DNA of 46,793 nucleotides, from NCBI RefSeq assembly GCF_013868055.1, contig NZ_JACEOL010000027.1, positions 1-46,793 of the forward strand, given 5' to 3'. The stretch comes from Thermoactinomyces mirandus (GTDB lineage Bacteria > Bacillota > Bacilli > Thermoactinomycetales > Thermoactinomycetaceae). This document shows, in pieces, positions 24,468 to 34,715 of this stretch (within the stretch, counting starts at the first letter, position 1; each line of letters begins with the position of its first letter). The notes beneath the pieces were generated by a model. It searched no databases. It was given only the letters and a program-made list of their open reading frames with translations, and had not been told where the DNA came from. Both the position numbers and the translations under genes were made by a program.

Positions 24468-24496
24468 TATACAAGTATTTAAAAAAATTGTATAAT
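24468..24496 (+). promoter_or_regulatory. SigA promoter of acnA
   Basis: TATACA (24468-24473) and a perfect TATAAT (24491-24496) are 17 bases apart. A start near 24503 gives a leader of about 150 bases, which contains the operator palindrome at 24518-24534. Confidence 0.7.
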
Positions 24497-24517
24497 GAAT
24501 GCGAATTTAGAAACCAG

Positions 24518-24534
24518 GTTTCGTCTAATGAAAC
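24518..24534. promoter_or_regulatory. Operator palindrome in the acnA leader
   Basis: GTTTC, seven bases, GAAAC: the same architecture and spacing as the palindrome in the divergent IclR-type gene (24304-24320). It lies just downstream of the predicted acnA transcription start. Two such sites within 230 bases are unlikely by chance. Confidence 0.7.
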
Positions 24535-24655
24535 AAACAGTGAGACTTACAGGCACTTTATTTTTTCCAAATTGCGATTCCAGATCAAATATGAAGGTTA
24601 GTCAAAAAAATGATTGAAATGGAACTTTTCTGTATGACCAAAGGAGGTATCCCTG

Positions 24656-27379
24656 ATGGCCAAAGATTTGTACAATGTACGCTCCAGTCTGAAAATCGGC
24701 GGCAAAGAATATGTATATTACCGTCTGAACAGTCTGGAGGAACAGGGGGTAGGCGAGATTTCCCGGCTGCCGTTTTCCATCAAGGTCTTGCTGGAAGCAG
24801 CAATCCGCCAGTATGACGGAAAATCCGTAACCCGGGAACATATCGAACAGTTGGCTACATGGACAAAAAACCGTTCTGATAAGGAAATCGCTTTTAAACC
24901 GGCCCGAATTGTCCTGCAAGACTTTACAGGAGTTCCGGCAGTGGTTGACCTGGCAGCCCTTCGCTCTGCAATGGACAGGGTTGGCGGCAATCCGGAACGG
25001 ATTAATCCGCACATTCCGGTTGATCTGGTGATTGACCACTCTGTTATGGTGGATCGGGCTGGTACGGATGATGCCCTCCAGTACAATATGGATTTGGAAT
25101 TTAAGCGGAATGAGGAGCGTTACCGCCTGTTGCGCTGGGCTTCCGAATCACTGGACAATTTCCGGGCCGTTCCGCCGGCAACAGGTATTGTTCACCAGGT
25201 AAATCTGGAATACCTGGCGCGTGTGGCACAAACCCGTGAAGAAAATGGCGAAACCGTTGTATTCCCTGATTCCCTCGTCGGAACCGATTCCCATACCACG
25301 ATGATCAATGGTCTTGGTGTTGTTGGCTGGGGAGTTGGCGGAATTGAGGCAGAAGCATGTATGCTTGGCCAGCCTTTATATTTTATTACTCCTGAAGTGG
25401 TCGGTTTCAAATTGACCGGTAAACTGGCGGAAGGCGCCACCGCAACCGACCTGGCACTGACCGTAACGGAAATGCTGCGCAAAAAAGGCGTGGTTGGCAA
25501 ATTTGTTGAATTCTACGGACCCGGACTGTCCAACCTCAACCTGGCAGACCGTGCAACAGTTGCCAATATGGCTCCTGAATACGGAGCTACGGTCGGATTC
25601 TTCCCGGTTGACGAAGAATCCCTGAATTACCTCAGAACAACGGGACGTGACGAAAGCCTGATTGAATTGATCCGGGAATACTATCAGGCACAAGGCCTGT
25701 TCCGCACAGATGATACGCCGGACCCCGTCTTCAGCGATACCATCGAACTGGATCTCGGCACTGTTGTTCCCAGCTTGTCCGGACCAAAACGTCCGCAAGA
25801 CCGGATTGAACTCAATAAAATGAAACATACATGGAATGAAACCTTGCGCAAACCGATTGACGAACGCGGGTTTGGCCTGACCGACCAGGAAATCAGCAAA
25901 TCGGTGCAAGTAACCCGCAAAGACGGAACAAGTTACGAACTGAAACAAGGTTCTGTGGTCATTGCTGCCATTACCAGCTGTACGAATACTTCCAACCCGT
26001 CCGTTATGCTGGGAGCCGGGCTTGTCGCCAAAAAGGCGGTAGAAAAAGGGCTGAAAGTCCCTTCGTATGTCAAAAGCAGCTTGACCCCCGGTTCCAGAGT
26101 CGTCACAGAATACCTGACACAGTCCGGCCTGCTTGAACCTCTCGCCAGACTTGGCTTTAACGTTGCCGGTTACGGATGCGCAACCTGTATCGGAAACAGC
26201 GGGCCCTTGTCGGGCGATGTAAGCAAAGCCATTGAAGAAAATGATTTGACCGTTTGCTCTGTACTGTCTGGTAACCGTAATTTCGAAGGACGGATTCATC
26301 CACTCGTAAAAGCGAACTATCTTGCTTCACCGCCGCTTGTGGTTGCATATGCCCTTGCCGGAACGGTCAATATTGACTTTGAAAATGAACCAATCGGATA
26401 CGGCACCGATAACCAGCCTGTATATCTGAAAGATATTTGGCCAAGTTCCCGGGAAATCAGCCAGGTAATGAGCGAAACAATCAAAGCAGAACACTTCCGC
26501 AAACAATACAGCAAAGTGTTTGAAGCCAATGAACGTTGGAATCAGTTGCCTACTCCAAAAGGAGTTCTTTACGAATGGGATGAAAAATCGACATATATCC
26601 AGGAACCTCCTTTCTTTGTCGATATGTCGGTGAACGCAGAAGAAATTGCTCCGATCAAAGGTGCCCGTGTGCTTGCCCTGTTAAATGACTCTGTCACTAC
26701 GGATCACATTTCACCAGCCGGAAGCATTGTTCCCGACAGCCCGGCAGGAAAATACCTGCAGGAAAATGGCGTTGCCGTGAAAGATTTCAACTCTTACGGT
26801 TCCCGCCGCGGAAACGACCGGGTAATGACTCGCGGTACCTTTGCCAACATCCGGATTCGCAACCAGATCGTTCCCGGTTCCGAAGGTGGTGTTACCAGAC
26901 ATATTCCGAGCGGCCAAGTCATCTCCATCTATGATGCAGCCATGAAATACAAAGAAGAAAACACTCCATTGATTGTGATCGCCGGGAAAGAATATGGTAC
27001 CGGCAGTTCCCGTGACTGGGCGGCAAAAGGAACCAACCTGCTGGGAGTGAAAGCCGTCATCGCCGAAAGCTTCGAACGGATTCACCGCAGCAACCTTGTC
27101 GGTATGGGTGTGCTGCCGTTGCAATTCAGTGAAGGGCAAAGCTGGAAAAGCCTTAACCTCGATGGCAGTGAAACATTTGACATTCCCGGTTTGAATGACA
27201 ACATTCAACCTGGTCAATCCCTGACAGTACGCGCGGTCAAACCGGACGGAAATACAGTTGAATTTGAAGTCATCGTCCGTCTCGACAGCGTGGTTGATGT
27301 GGAATACTATCGCAATGGCGGCATCTTGCAAACTGTATTGCGCCAAATCCTGAACGACAAGGAAACCGTGCAAAACTAG
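24656..27379 (+). CDS. acnA: Aconitate hydratase A
   Basis: A 907-residue monomeric aconitase/IRP-type enzyme that isomerises citrate to isocitrate. The [4Fe-4S] ligands are the cysteine in [11 protein letters not shown] (near 441) and the pair in [11 protein letters not shown] (near 507 and 510). The mobile C-terminal domain carries [16 protein letters not shown]. Length is close to B. subtilis CitB (909 residues), in which the apo form binds RNA. AAAGGAGG lies 7 bases before the ATG. In Bacillus the gene is governed by CcpC; here an adjacent IclR-type regulator and matched operators suggest another control. A strong terminator follows. Confidence 0.98.
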   Translation: MAKDLYNVRSSLKIGGKEYVYYRLNSLEEQGVGEISRLPFSIKVLLEAAIRQYDGKSVTREHIEQLATWTKNRSDKEIAFKPARIVLQDFTGVPAVVDLAALRSAMDRVGGNPERINPHIPVDLVIDHSVMVDRAGTDDALQYNMDLEFKRNEERYRLLRWASESLDNFRAVPPATGIVHQVNLEYLARVAQTREENGETVVFPDSLVGTDSHTTMINGLGVVGWGVGGIEAEACMLGQPLYFITPEVVGFKLTGKLAEGATATDLALTVTEMLRKKGVVGKFVEFYGPGLSNLNLADRATVANMAPEYGATVGFFPVDEESLNYLRTTGRDESLIELIREYYQAQGLFRTDDTPDPVFSDTIELDLGTVVPSLSGPKRPQDRIELNKMKHTWNETLRKPIDERGFGLTDQEISKSVQVTRKDGTSYELKQGSVVIAAITSCTNTSNPSVMLGAGLVAKKAVEKGLKVPSYVKSSLTPGSRVVTEYLTQSGLLEPLARLGFNVAGYGCATCIGNSGPLSGDVSKAIEENDLTVCSVLSGNRNFEGRIHPLVKANYLASPPLVVAYALAGTVNIDFENEPIGYGTDNQPVYLKDIWPSSREISQVMSETIKAEHFRKQYSKVFEANERWNQLPTPKGVLYEWDEKSTYIQEPPFFVDMSVNAEEIAPIKGARVLALLNDSVTTDHISPAGSIVPDSPAGKYLQENGVAVKDFNSYGSRRGNDRVMTRGTFANIRIRNQIVPGSEGGVTRHIPSGQVISIYDAAMKYKEENTPLIVIAGKEYGTGSSRDWAAKGTNLLGVKAVIAESFERIHRSNLVGMGVLPLQFSEGQSWKSLNLDGSETFDIPGLNDNIQPGQSLTVRAVKPDGNTVEFEVIVRLDSVVDVEYYRNGGILQTVLRQILNDKETVQN

Positions 27380-27396
27380 GCAAAACGGCAGAAACA

Positions 27397-27435
27397 GGAA
27401 ACCCTCAGGTGGGGGCCTGAGGGTTTCCCTTGAAA
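27397..27435 (+). terminator. Intrinsic terminator after acnA
   Basis: GGAAACCCTCAGG (27397-27409) pairs perfectly with CCTGAGGGTTTCC (27416-27428), a 13-base-pair stem with a short G-rich loop. The following tract is only moderately T-rich. Confidence 0.85.
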
Positions 27436-27484
27436 TTGATTAAAAAATCCCAGCAGCCGCTGAGGTTAAACGAGACGCTCGCAT

Positions 27485-27700
27485 TTAATTTTTAGCCTCC
27501 ATCCACATTCCCTTTACAATGGCTGACTTGATAATCCACTCTTTCCCGTCGCGGATGCAGGGAAAACGGATATCCTGCCCGCGGTGATATAAATAGAGAT
27601 GACGCTCCGTTTCTAAAATAACCTGACTTTCCCGAATGAAACGGTCGATTTCATGTCCGGATATTTTTCTTTTCAACCGTTCTTCGAGGCGTTGTCTCAA
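27485..27700 (-). CDS. Small uncharacterised protein (about 71 residues)
   Basis: A short, basic ORF beginning MRQRLEERLKRKISGHEIDRFIRES and ending in strands (HLYLYHRGQDIRFPCIRDGKEWIIKSAIV). It starts with TTG at 27700, without a good Shine-Dalgarno, 28 bases after the S1-domain gene stop; the frame stays open further upstream, so the start is uncertain. Coupling to the S1 gene is likely. I do not recognise a family. The amino-acid composition looks coding, but translation is not proven. Confidence 0.5.
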   Translation of the reverse strand: MRQRLEERLKRKISGHEIDRFIRESQVILETERHLYLYHRGQDIRFPCIRDGKEWIIKSAIVKGMWMEAKN

Positions 27701-27728
27701 ATGATAGGAAAAATGAAAAGAACGCGGG

Positions 27729-28274
27729 TTAAAGATACTCCCTCTCTTGATTCATTTCCTCCAGGAAGTGGTAAACCAGATCCCTTTGAAAGTGAGGGAG
27801 TGTCTCCATCATTGCCTTGGTAAACCGGTAAACTCCCATCTTCTCTACCATTTCCTCAATTTTCTTTTTTGAGTCTTCCGATACTATTCCGAATTCTCTG
27901 GAAAGATCTTGTATAATTTGTTCAACTTCATCTTGCGGCACTTCTTTTTTGGGCAAATCTTTTTTCATGCCCTCCAGCAACTGAAAGGGGGATTCTTTTT
28001 TTTCCATAAACATCAAACTGAATTCCACCTTATGATCATCTTTTATCTGTCTTATTTCTGCATCAATCATCTGATTCACTTCCAGGTTAACCCCGTCGGG
28101 GATCTGGGAAACATGAATCAATCCGGGTGCCATATACTGATCCCTTGTCACGACAAAGGCCCCATATTCCATGATTCGGGTAATTCTGATTGGAACACGA
28201 TCACCGGCACGATATGGCAACGGAGCTCTTTCTTCGCTGTGCAAAAATTGATTGATCCGTTCATCAATGCTCAT
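27729..28274 (-). CDS. S1 RNA-binding domain protein
   Basis: A 181-residue protein with one S1/OB domain at about 20-90: YRAGDRVPIRITRIMEYGAFVVT, then GLIHVSQIPDG, a truncated second half, and KVEFSLMFME. A charged helical C-terminus follows (EVEQIIQDLSREFGIVSEDSKKKIEEMVEK). The fold implies RNA or ribosome binding; the specific role is unknown. The ATG at 28274 has GGAGG 8 bases upstream; an earlier in-frame TTG overlaps that site and is rejected. A consensus promoter lies directly upstream. A second S1-domain protein (yabR-like) lies at the far end of the window. Confidence 0.83.
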   Translation of the reverse strand: MSIDERINQFLHSEERAPLPYRAGDRVPIRITRIMEYGAFVVTRDQYMAPGLIHVSQIPDGVNLEVNQMIDAEIRQIKDDHKVEFSLMFMEKKESPFQLLEGMKKDLPKKEVPQDEVEQIIQDLSREFGIVSEDSKKKIEEMVEKMGVYRFTKAMMETLPHFQRDLVYHFLEEMNQEREYL

Positions 28275-28306
28275 ATTTCTTTCCTCCAATCAGTTAGTTT
28301 CTTTCA

Positions 28307-28336
28307 ATTATAAAGAAAAAAATCGGAATGGTACAA
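28307..28336 (-). promoter_or_regulatory. SigA promoter of the S1-domain gene
   Basis: On the minus strand, TTGTAC (28331-28336) and TATAAT (28307-28312) are 18 bases apart, some 33 bases before the start codon. Confidence 0.7.
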
Positions 28337-28496
28337 TAGTCTTTCTTCATTTTTCAGTCTTATTGCAGGTTCCTCTCCTTTTACATTCCCCCTCCCCCTG
28401 GACAGGGGGTTGTGTAAAATAATGGTCAGACTTTATCTTTACACTATATTCCTCCCACAGGCAGAAAGTCAATTACGCACGACCATATTGCCGAAT

Positions 28497-29318
28497 TCAG
28501 GATTGACGCTGTTTTCTCAGATAGGAAAAAGCCTGCATCGCTTCGTACCAGGCACGGACAGTTCCTTCCGGCACGCTGGATGTCAAAATTTTACGATTTC
28601 CGGCCCGCCGGCAAGCCCCTGATTCCAACAGGATCAAATCATTCCCATATTCAGCCAGATCCAGATCCTTTTCCAAAGCCATCACGGTGATTTGCCCCTT
28701 CGATCTGGATCGCTTCTTCAATTCCTGTATCAATAAATGGCGCCCCCATGGATCCAGTGTATCGGTCGGTTCATCCAGCAGCCAAACCGGAGCAGGCGCA
28801 ACCAGACCATAGACCAGCAGATATCTTTTCAACACTGCCCCCGAAAGCTGGTTAAGCGGTAATTTCCGATAACCTGCCAGGCCCCACCTGGCAATCAGTT
28901 CAGCACTTTTTTTCTTCGGATGTGACACACGCATGAATTGGGCTTTTTTTAAAAGTGCAGACTCCACGGTGGCAGTTTGATTTAACCGTTTTATTTGCGG
29001 AGTAAAATGGATGCATTTTTTCATGTCAAGCAGCCCGGCAATTTCCGGCATTTCAAAATTTCTTCTTGACCAGACCCAGGGCTGTTTTCCGTTAATATAA
29101 AAAGTAACCCGTCCGTCGTCGGGAACCAATTGCAATGCTGTCAATTTCAGCAATGTCGTTTTGCCCGAACCTTTTGGCCCCAGTAAAACCGTAATTCCTT
29201 CCCTGACAGATGCCGAAAAATCCAACAATCCCATAAAACCGGTATGTAAAAATTGCGCTTCAGGCATATGCCCGTCCTGTTTAAAAATCTTCCGTACATG
29301 TTGCCAGTTTATCTTCAA
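28497..29318 (-). CDS. Orphan ABC-type ATPase with degenerate signature
   Basis: A 273-residue ATPase with an intact Walker A (GPKGSGKTTLL, near 48) and Walker B (VWLLDEPTDTLD). The signature is altered to LNQLSGAVLKR, and the expected switch histidine region reads TVMALEKD with no histidine. No membrane partner is adjacent, so it may work with a remote permease or have a non-transport role; the altered motifs suggest slow or regulatory ATPase activity. It starts with TTG at 29318, ten bases after AAAGGA. A G/C hairpin (CCCCCT/AGGGGG, near 28390-28410) follows about 90 bases past its end. Family is clear, function is not. Confidence 0.8.
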   Translation of the reverse strand: MKINWQHVRKIFKQDGHMPEAQFLHTGFMGLLDFSASVREGITVLLGPKGSGKTTLLKLTALQLVPDDGRVTFYINGKQPWVWSRRNFEMPEIAGLLDMKKCIHFTPQIKRLNQTATVESALLKKAQFMRVSHPKKKSAELIARWGLAGYRKLPLNQLSGAVLKRYLLVYGLVAPAPVWLLDEPTDTLDPWGRHLLIQELKKRSRSKGQITVMALEKDLDLAEYGNDLILLESGACRRAGNRKILTSSVPEGTVRAWYEAMQAFSYLRKQRQS

Positions 29319-29560
29319 TTTTCATGCATCCTTTCTCCAACTTTTCACAGGTAAACAAAAAACTGTCCAAGGACTACGCAAAAAATTCGTTATTGATAGA
29401 ATATATTTACTTATTTTAACACAATGTGCTTTTTAGTATAGCAAACAAATAAAAGTCCAGTGTTAACGACGCTATCATAAAATGTCAACTTGCCTGTTTT
29501 TCTGAATCCCCGGTAAACATGCCCAGTTGCCATGTTGAAATCCTCTTGATTCTCTTTTCC
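29319..29560. other. Intergenic region, no gene seen
   Basis: AT-rich sequence between the orphan ATPase start and the thiC promoter. I see no gene or RNA structure in it. Confidence 0.5.
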
Positions 29561-29564
29561 TGCA

Positions 29565-29593
29565 TTGACCTGTTTTATTATCTATGATAGCTT
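29565..29593 (+). promoter_or_regulatory. Probable thiC promoter
   Basis: TTGACC (29565-29570) is 17 bases from TAGCTT (29588-29593), a weak -10. The predicted start is about 15-20 bases before the TPP aptamer. Confidence 0.5.
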
Positions 29594-29616
29594 AAAATTA
29601 AGCAACTATATAGGGT

Positions 29617-29712
29617 CAAAACGGGAGCTTGGAAAAAGCCAGGCTGAGAGGGCGGAGAACTCTGCCGCCGACCGGTTAACCTGATCTGGGTAATGCCAGC
29701 GTAGGGAAGATG
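29617..29712 (+). promoter_or_regulatory. TPP riboswitch (THI element)
   Basis: The aptamer core is plain: GGGAGCTTGG at the 5' side, CAGGCTGAGAGGGCGGAGA, then ACCGGTTAACCTGATCTGGG and TAATGCCAGCGTAGGGA, all invariant THI-box elements. It precedes thiC, the standard target. Thiamine pyrophosphate binding should favour the downstream terminator at 29756-29783. Confidence 0.97.
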
Positions 29713-29755
29713 AAGGGGATTTGCTGTTCCCCCGTCTTACGATTGCTTTTTCAAG

Positions 29756-29783
29756 CCATACGCATCAGGTGTATGGTTTTTTT
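29756..29783 (+). terminator. Riboswitch expression-platform terminator
   Basis: CCATAC (29756-29761) pairs with GTATGG (29771-29776) and is followed by seven T residues. It lies between the TPP aptamer and the thiC ribosome-binding site. Confidence 0.82.
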
Positions 29784-29785
29784 AA

Positions 29786-31597
<1,812 letters not shown>

Positions 31598-31599
31598 TC

Positions 31600-32160
31600 T
31601 CAAAGCGAAATTTTTAATTTTTGAACCGTTTCATACATGGGCCGGTGTCCCGGTTTCGTTTCATAAAGCGCAATTTCATCCGCTTTCCACCTGATCTCCC
31701 GAAAGAAGTCGTTTGCTTCCGGCGACAAAAGAAAATCGCGGGACTGGCATTTGCGGGCCAGTGTGATATGTGGACAATATGCACGCTTTTCGGGAAGAAA
31801 CCCCAGTGATCGGACCGCTTCAGTCACCCGGCCTTGCAATGTGTGCAGAGAAGCCAGGTCACCGGAAACACCCGCCCACAGGACACGGGGCTGCCTTTTT
31901 TGGCCAAAAGTCCCAAGGCCGGCGAGATTCAAGGAAAACGAGCCCGATTTGGCGGAACATGTATGTAATGTATCCACAATCTGTCCTTTCTTTTTTTCCG
32001 ATACATCACCCAGAAAATACAGGGTAATATGGTAATCGTCGGGATGAACCCAGCGCGAGAATTTCCATTTTTCCTTCAGCATGGAACATCCCTTGGCGAG
32101 ATGCCGTTTTACCTCACCGGGAAGAACCAGGGCGATAAACAAGCGGGATGTCTCTTCCAT
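31600..32160 (-). CDS. thpR: RNA 2',3'-cyclic phosphodiesterase (2H family)
   Basis: A 186-residue 2H phosphoesterase with both catalytic HxT motifs: HITLYFLGDV near 44 and HITLARK near 132. The N-terminus RLFIALVLPGEVKRHL is family-typical. ThpR opens 2',3'-cyclic phosphate ends of RNA. The ATG at 32160 follows GGAGG by 6 bases; the upstream in-frame ATG at 32184 is rejected. No terminator is visible in the 2-base gap to thiC. Confidence 0.92.
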   Translation of the reverse strand: MEETSRLFIALVLPGEVKRHLAKGCSMLKEKWKFSRWVHPDDYHITLYFLGDVSEKKKGQIVDTLHTCSAKSGSFSLNLAGLGTFGQKRQPRVLWAGVSGDLASLHTLQGRVTEAVRSLGFLPEKRAYCPHITLARKCQSRDFLLSPEANDFFREIRWKADEIALYETKPGHRPMYETVQKLKISL

Positions 32161-32305
32161 ATGAATCCTCCGATCTCTGTTCATTGAATTCAGGGCTCAG
32201 CAGTTGCAGCTGGGCCTTTTTGTCCTTCTTCCACTTATGGTGATCATTTATCCCCCATCTTAACACGGATGGAGATCTGGGGGGCAAAAACCGGTTTCAA
32301 TCCTT

Positions 32306-33298
32306 TCAATTTTTCCGGCTGCATACCCCTGACAGAAAGGACAGGAAGGTATGAGTTGCTGTTCTGACCGATAATGAGCCAAGATCCCGGCTGGGATCAA
32401 GGCAAACCATATCGAAAGCTTTTACCTGTTCTTTCTGCCCAAGCAAATGCAAGGCTTCAAACAGTTCCCACGAATACAGGCCACCGGGGGAAGATCCGGG
32501 AGAGCCGGGAAGAAAGGACAAGTCCAATACATCGAGGTCGACAGTCACATAAATGACGTCCACCTTGCGGGACAACCGGGCGAATGATTCATCGAATATT
32601 TGGGCAAACCCCTGTTTTCGAATCTGGTGCATTGTGTAAAAAATGATTCCCTGTTCATCCGCATAATCCCGGTATATTTTTGAGTTGGCAAAACCGTGTA
32701 TCCCCACCTGGACAATATATTGCCCCCTAAGCATCCCTGACTCCAGCAATCCCCGGATCGGTGTGCCATTGCTCGGCCCACCGCTCTTCAGGCTGCGCAC
32801 ATCAAAGTGGGTATCAAACTGAAACAATCCCACTTTCCTGCCAGGATGTGCTTTGACAAATGCTTTTACTGACGGGCAGGTGATCGAATGGTCTCCCCCG
32901 ATCATGACCGGCAAAAACGAAGTACATTTTGCCGCCGTCCGGTATACTTCCTCTATTCCTTTTTCAATGTGCCGGTGACACAGCGGAATATCGGTCGTAT
33001 GCATCCGGATGTCGCCTAAGTCCCGTACTTTCAGCCTGGTCAAGTCGATATCATGATCCACATCGTAAGCAGAAAAATATCTCCAGCTCTGGCGAATGGC
33101 CCAGGGAGATTCGCTGGCAGCAGACGCACTGATGGAAGAGCGGGACAGGGGTATCCCGATTACTCCGACATCAGCCTGTTCTTTCCCATCCCAGGGTTGA
33201 ATCCACTCACTTACCTTTACATCATTGGGATCGGCTGCTTCTGACTGATGGACAAAAGGAGGCGGAGCAAGATACTGAAATCCCATGTCATTTTTCAC
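32306..33298 (-). CDS. hutG: Formimidoylglutamase/ureohydrolase HutG-like
   Basis: A 330-residue binuclear manganese ureohydrolase. Metal ligands are visible in IGGDHSI, FDTHFDV and VDLDVLD, followed by LPGSPGSSPGGLYSWEL as in formiminoglutamases of histidine catabolism (formimidoylglutamate to glutamate and formamide). It is directly downstream of stub remnants of hutI and hutU, which supports hutG over agmatinase. It starts with GTG at 33298, overlapping the hutI remnant; an ATG at 33286 is an alternative. The gene appears intact although the pathway before it is broken, so it may be a relic or may have been recruited for another guanidino substrate. Confidence 0.88.
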   Translation of the reverse strand: MKNDMGFQYLAPPPFVHQSEAADPNDVKVSEWIQPWDGKEQADVGVIGIPLSRSSISASAASESPWAIRQSWRYFSAYDVDHDIDLTRLKVRDLGDIRMHTTDIPLCHRHIEKGIEEVYRTAAKCTSFLPVMIGGDHSITCPSVKAFVKAHPGRKVGLFQFDTHFDVRSLKSGGPSNGTPIRGLLESGMLRGQYIVQVGIHGFANSKIYRDYADEQGIIFYTMHQIRKQGFAQIFDESFARLSRKVDVIYVTVDLDVLDLSFLPGSPGSSPGGLYSWELFEALHLLGQKEQVKAFDMVCLDPSRDLGSLSVRTATHTFLSFLSGVCSRKN

Positions 33299-33545
33299 CC
33301 CGATCTACCCGGTTTCCTTTTCTCATCACCCGTTCAACCGGATTGACCCTGTAATGGTACTGCAGATAAGAGACATTGGGTGCATTCATGACAACCAGGT
33401 CCGCCTGTATTCCCGCTTCCAGACTTCCGATTTCATGGGCCCGGGCAATCGCGTGTGCCGCATTGATCGTCACTGGCCAATTGCTTGCGCCTTCCAGAGT
33501 CAGCAGCTGGCTCGCATTTTCAATGATCCATTTGTCCATTTCCAT
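33288..33545 (-). pseudogene. hutI: hutI (imidazolonepropionase) remnant with large internal deletion
   Basis: An 85-residue frame. Its first 20 residues (DKWIIENASQLLTLEG) match the HutI N-terminus, and the last 60 match the HutI C-terminus (INAAHAIARAHEIGSLEAG, QADLVVMNAPNVSYLQYHYRV). Some 330 residues in between, including all metal-binding and catalytic histidines, are missing. The ribosome-binding site and the stop are retained. It cannot be an active enzyme. Confidence 0.85.
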
Positions 33546-33583
33546 TCACTCCATCATCAATTTGTTGATTCCATACTTTTTCG

Positions 33584-33752
33584 TTATTTCGACGCCTGTT
33601 CGTAACCGGCATCCACATGGCGCACGATTCCCGTGCCCGGATCTGGGGTCAACACCCGCTCCAACCGCCGGGATGCCTCCCTGGACCCATCCTTTCGTAT
33701 GCAAACCGGTCTCTTCGGGTGTACGAATTCCTTTCCTGCCTTTTTTCACCAT
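33584..33752 (-). pseudogene. hutU: hutU (urocanate hydratase) remnant with large internal deletion
   Basis: The start reads like the HutU N-terminus ([16 protein letters not shown]) after GGAG and ATG. The reading frame then shifts into a piece that matches the HutU C-terminus ([20 protein letters not shown]), ending at a TAA (33584-33586). About 500 residues are missing. The retained ends and the junction in another frame show loss by internal deletion. Confidence 0.85.
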
Positions 33753-34084
33753 GAATGGCTCCTTTCAGAATAAACTGGAATAACAATCTACTAAATCTAT
33801 ATTTCATATTTTCCAGATCATGTGAATAAAACAGGCTCCCATCCAAATTCGGGCGAAACAGCGATTTTCTTTTTCATTCTTTAAATTTTTGTTATATTGA
33901 TGAAGAACCTGTTTGGAGGAATATCCGGCTCTGTCAGCCGGCCATTGCGTAACAACTCACATTGCAGATAAAAAGGTGGTTGGAGGCGGATTTTTCAGAA
34001 AGGATTTCCCTGCACATGTCTGATATTTTCTGTTTATGAATATCCATAGAAAAAGTGATTATTTAATTAACGGAGAGGAAAGCC
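33753..34084. other. Intergenic region upstream of ydcF-like gene
   Basis: I see no gene here; no hutH or hutP remnant is recognisable. A hairpin CCGGCT/AGCCGG lies at 33925-33941, without a U-tract. GGAGAGG just before 34085 is the ribosome-binding site of the next gene. Confidence 0.5.
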
Positions 34085-34663
34085 ATGGTTTCAAACAAAT
34101 GGATCTGGATTGGATGGCTATTTGCAATATTTTCAAGCGGTGTCTTCATTTATCTGTGGCAATGGGTATCCCGGTATGACCACGTCGATCCGCCCCGGGA
34201 ACACTCGGAGGCCGGAATCGTGCTGGGAGCCGCATTATGGAATCAGCAACCAAGTCCAGCCTTGAAGGAACGGTTAAATCTCGCCTTGAAATTGTACCGG
34301 GAAAATATAGTGAATTACCTGATTCTGTCAGGAGGATTGGGAAATAACGGAATCACTGAAGCGGAGGGAATGAAAAATTATCTGGTAGAAAGAGGCGTTT
34401 CACCTGCTCACCTGATTCTGGAAGACCAATCGTCCAACACGAAGGAAAACCTTCTCTATTCCAAAAAAATTCTTGAGAAGCATCAATGGAAGAATATCAC
34501 GATTATTACACATGATTATCATATGGTACGAGCCCTGGACTATGCCAGGCAGGCAGGAATCTATGCAACGGGATCGCCCGTCCACTCGAAAGTGCTGTTT
34601 CTTCCCTATCACAAAACGCGGGAATGCCTTGCACTGATCAAGCAGAAAGTGTTCAGAAACTAA
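34085..34663 (+). CDS. YdcF/SanA-family (DUF218) membrane-anchored protein
   Basis: A 192-residue protein. One N-terminal membrane helix (about 6-27) is followed by the DUF218 domain: AGIVLGAALWNQQPSPALKERLNLALKLY, then YLILSGGLG, SNTKENLLYSKKIL and ITIITHDYHMVRALDYARQAG. YdcF/SanA proteins are linked to envelope integrity, though their reaction is unknown. GGAGAGG precedes the ATG. It converges with the DUF309 gene over a shared A/T hairpin at 34683-34706. Confidence 0.88.
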   Translation: MVSNKWIWIGWLFAIFSSGVFIYLWQWVSRYDHVDPPREHSEAGIVLGAALWNQQPSPALKERLNLALKLYRENIVNYLILSGGLGNNGITEAEGMKNYLVERGVSPAHLILEDQSSNTKENLLYSKKILEKHQWKNITIITHDYHMVRALDYARQAGIYATGSPVHSKVLFLPYHKTRECLALIKQKVFRN

Positions 34664-34682
34664 ACCGCCGCCCGAAAGGAGA

Positions 34683-34706
34683 GAAAAATAAGGGCAACTA
34701 TTTTTC
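34683..34706. terminator. Convergent bidirectional terminator
   Basis: GAAAAATA (34683-34690) pairs with TATTTTTC (34699-34706), with G/A-rich and C/T-rich flanks that extend the stem. It serves the converging ydcF-like and DUF309 genes. Confidence 0.6.
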
Positions 34707-34715
34707 TTCCCTTTT

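Noticed and set aside
24610..24816. Short plus-strand ORF with a start before acnA
   Set aside because: It overlaps the acnA ribosome-binding site and coding region in another frame and has no Shine-Dalgarno or recognisable product.
25376..26299. Long minus-strand open frame inside acnA (307 codons)
   Set aside because: It is an antisense shadow of the strongly conserved acnA coding sequence, with no ribosome-binding site or family resemblance.
32190..32235. Plus-strand terminator-like hairpin GGGCTCAGC/GCTGGGCC with five T residues
   Set aside because: No plus-strand gene ends nearby (thiC ends 600 bases earlier with an opposing gene in between), so I do not call it a functional terminator.
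33649..33846. 65-codon minus-strand ORF beginning upstream of the hutU remnant
   Set aside because: It runs through the hutU ribosome-binding site in another frame and resembles no hut protein, including HutH and HutP.
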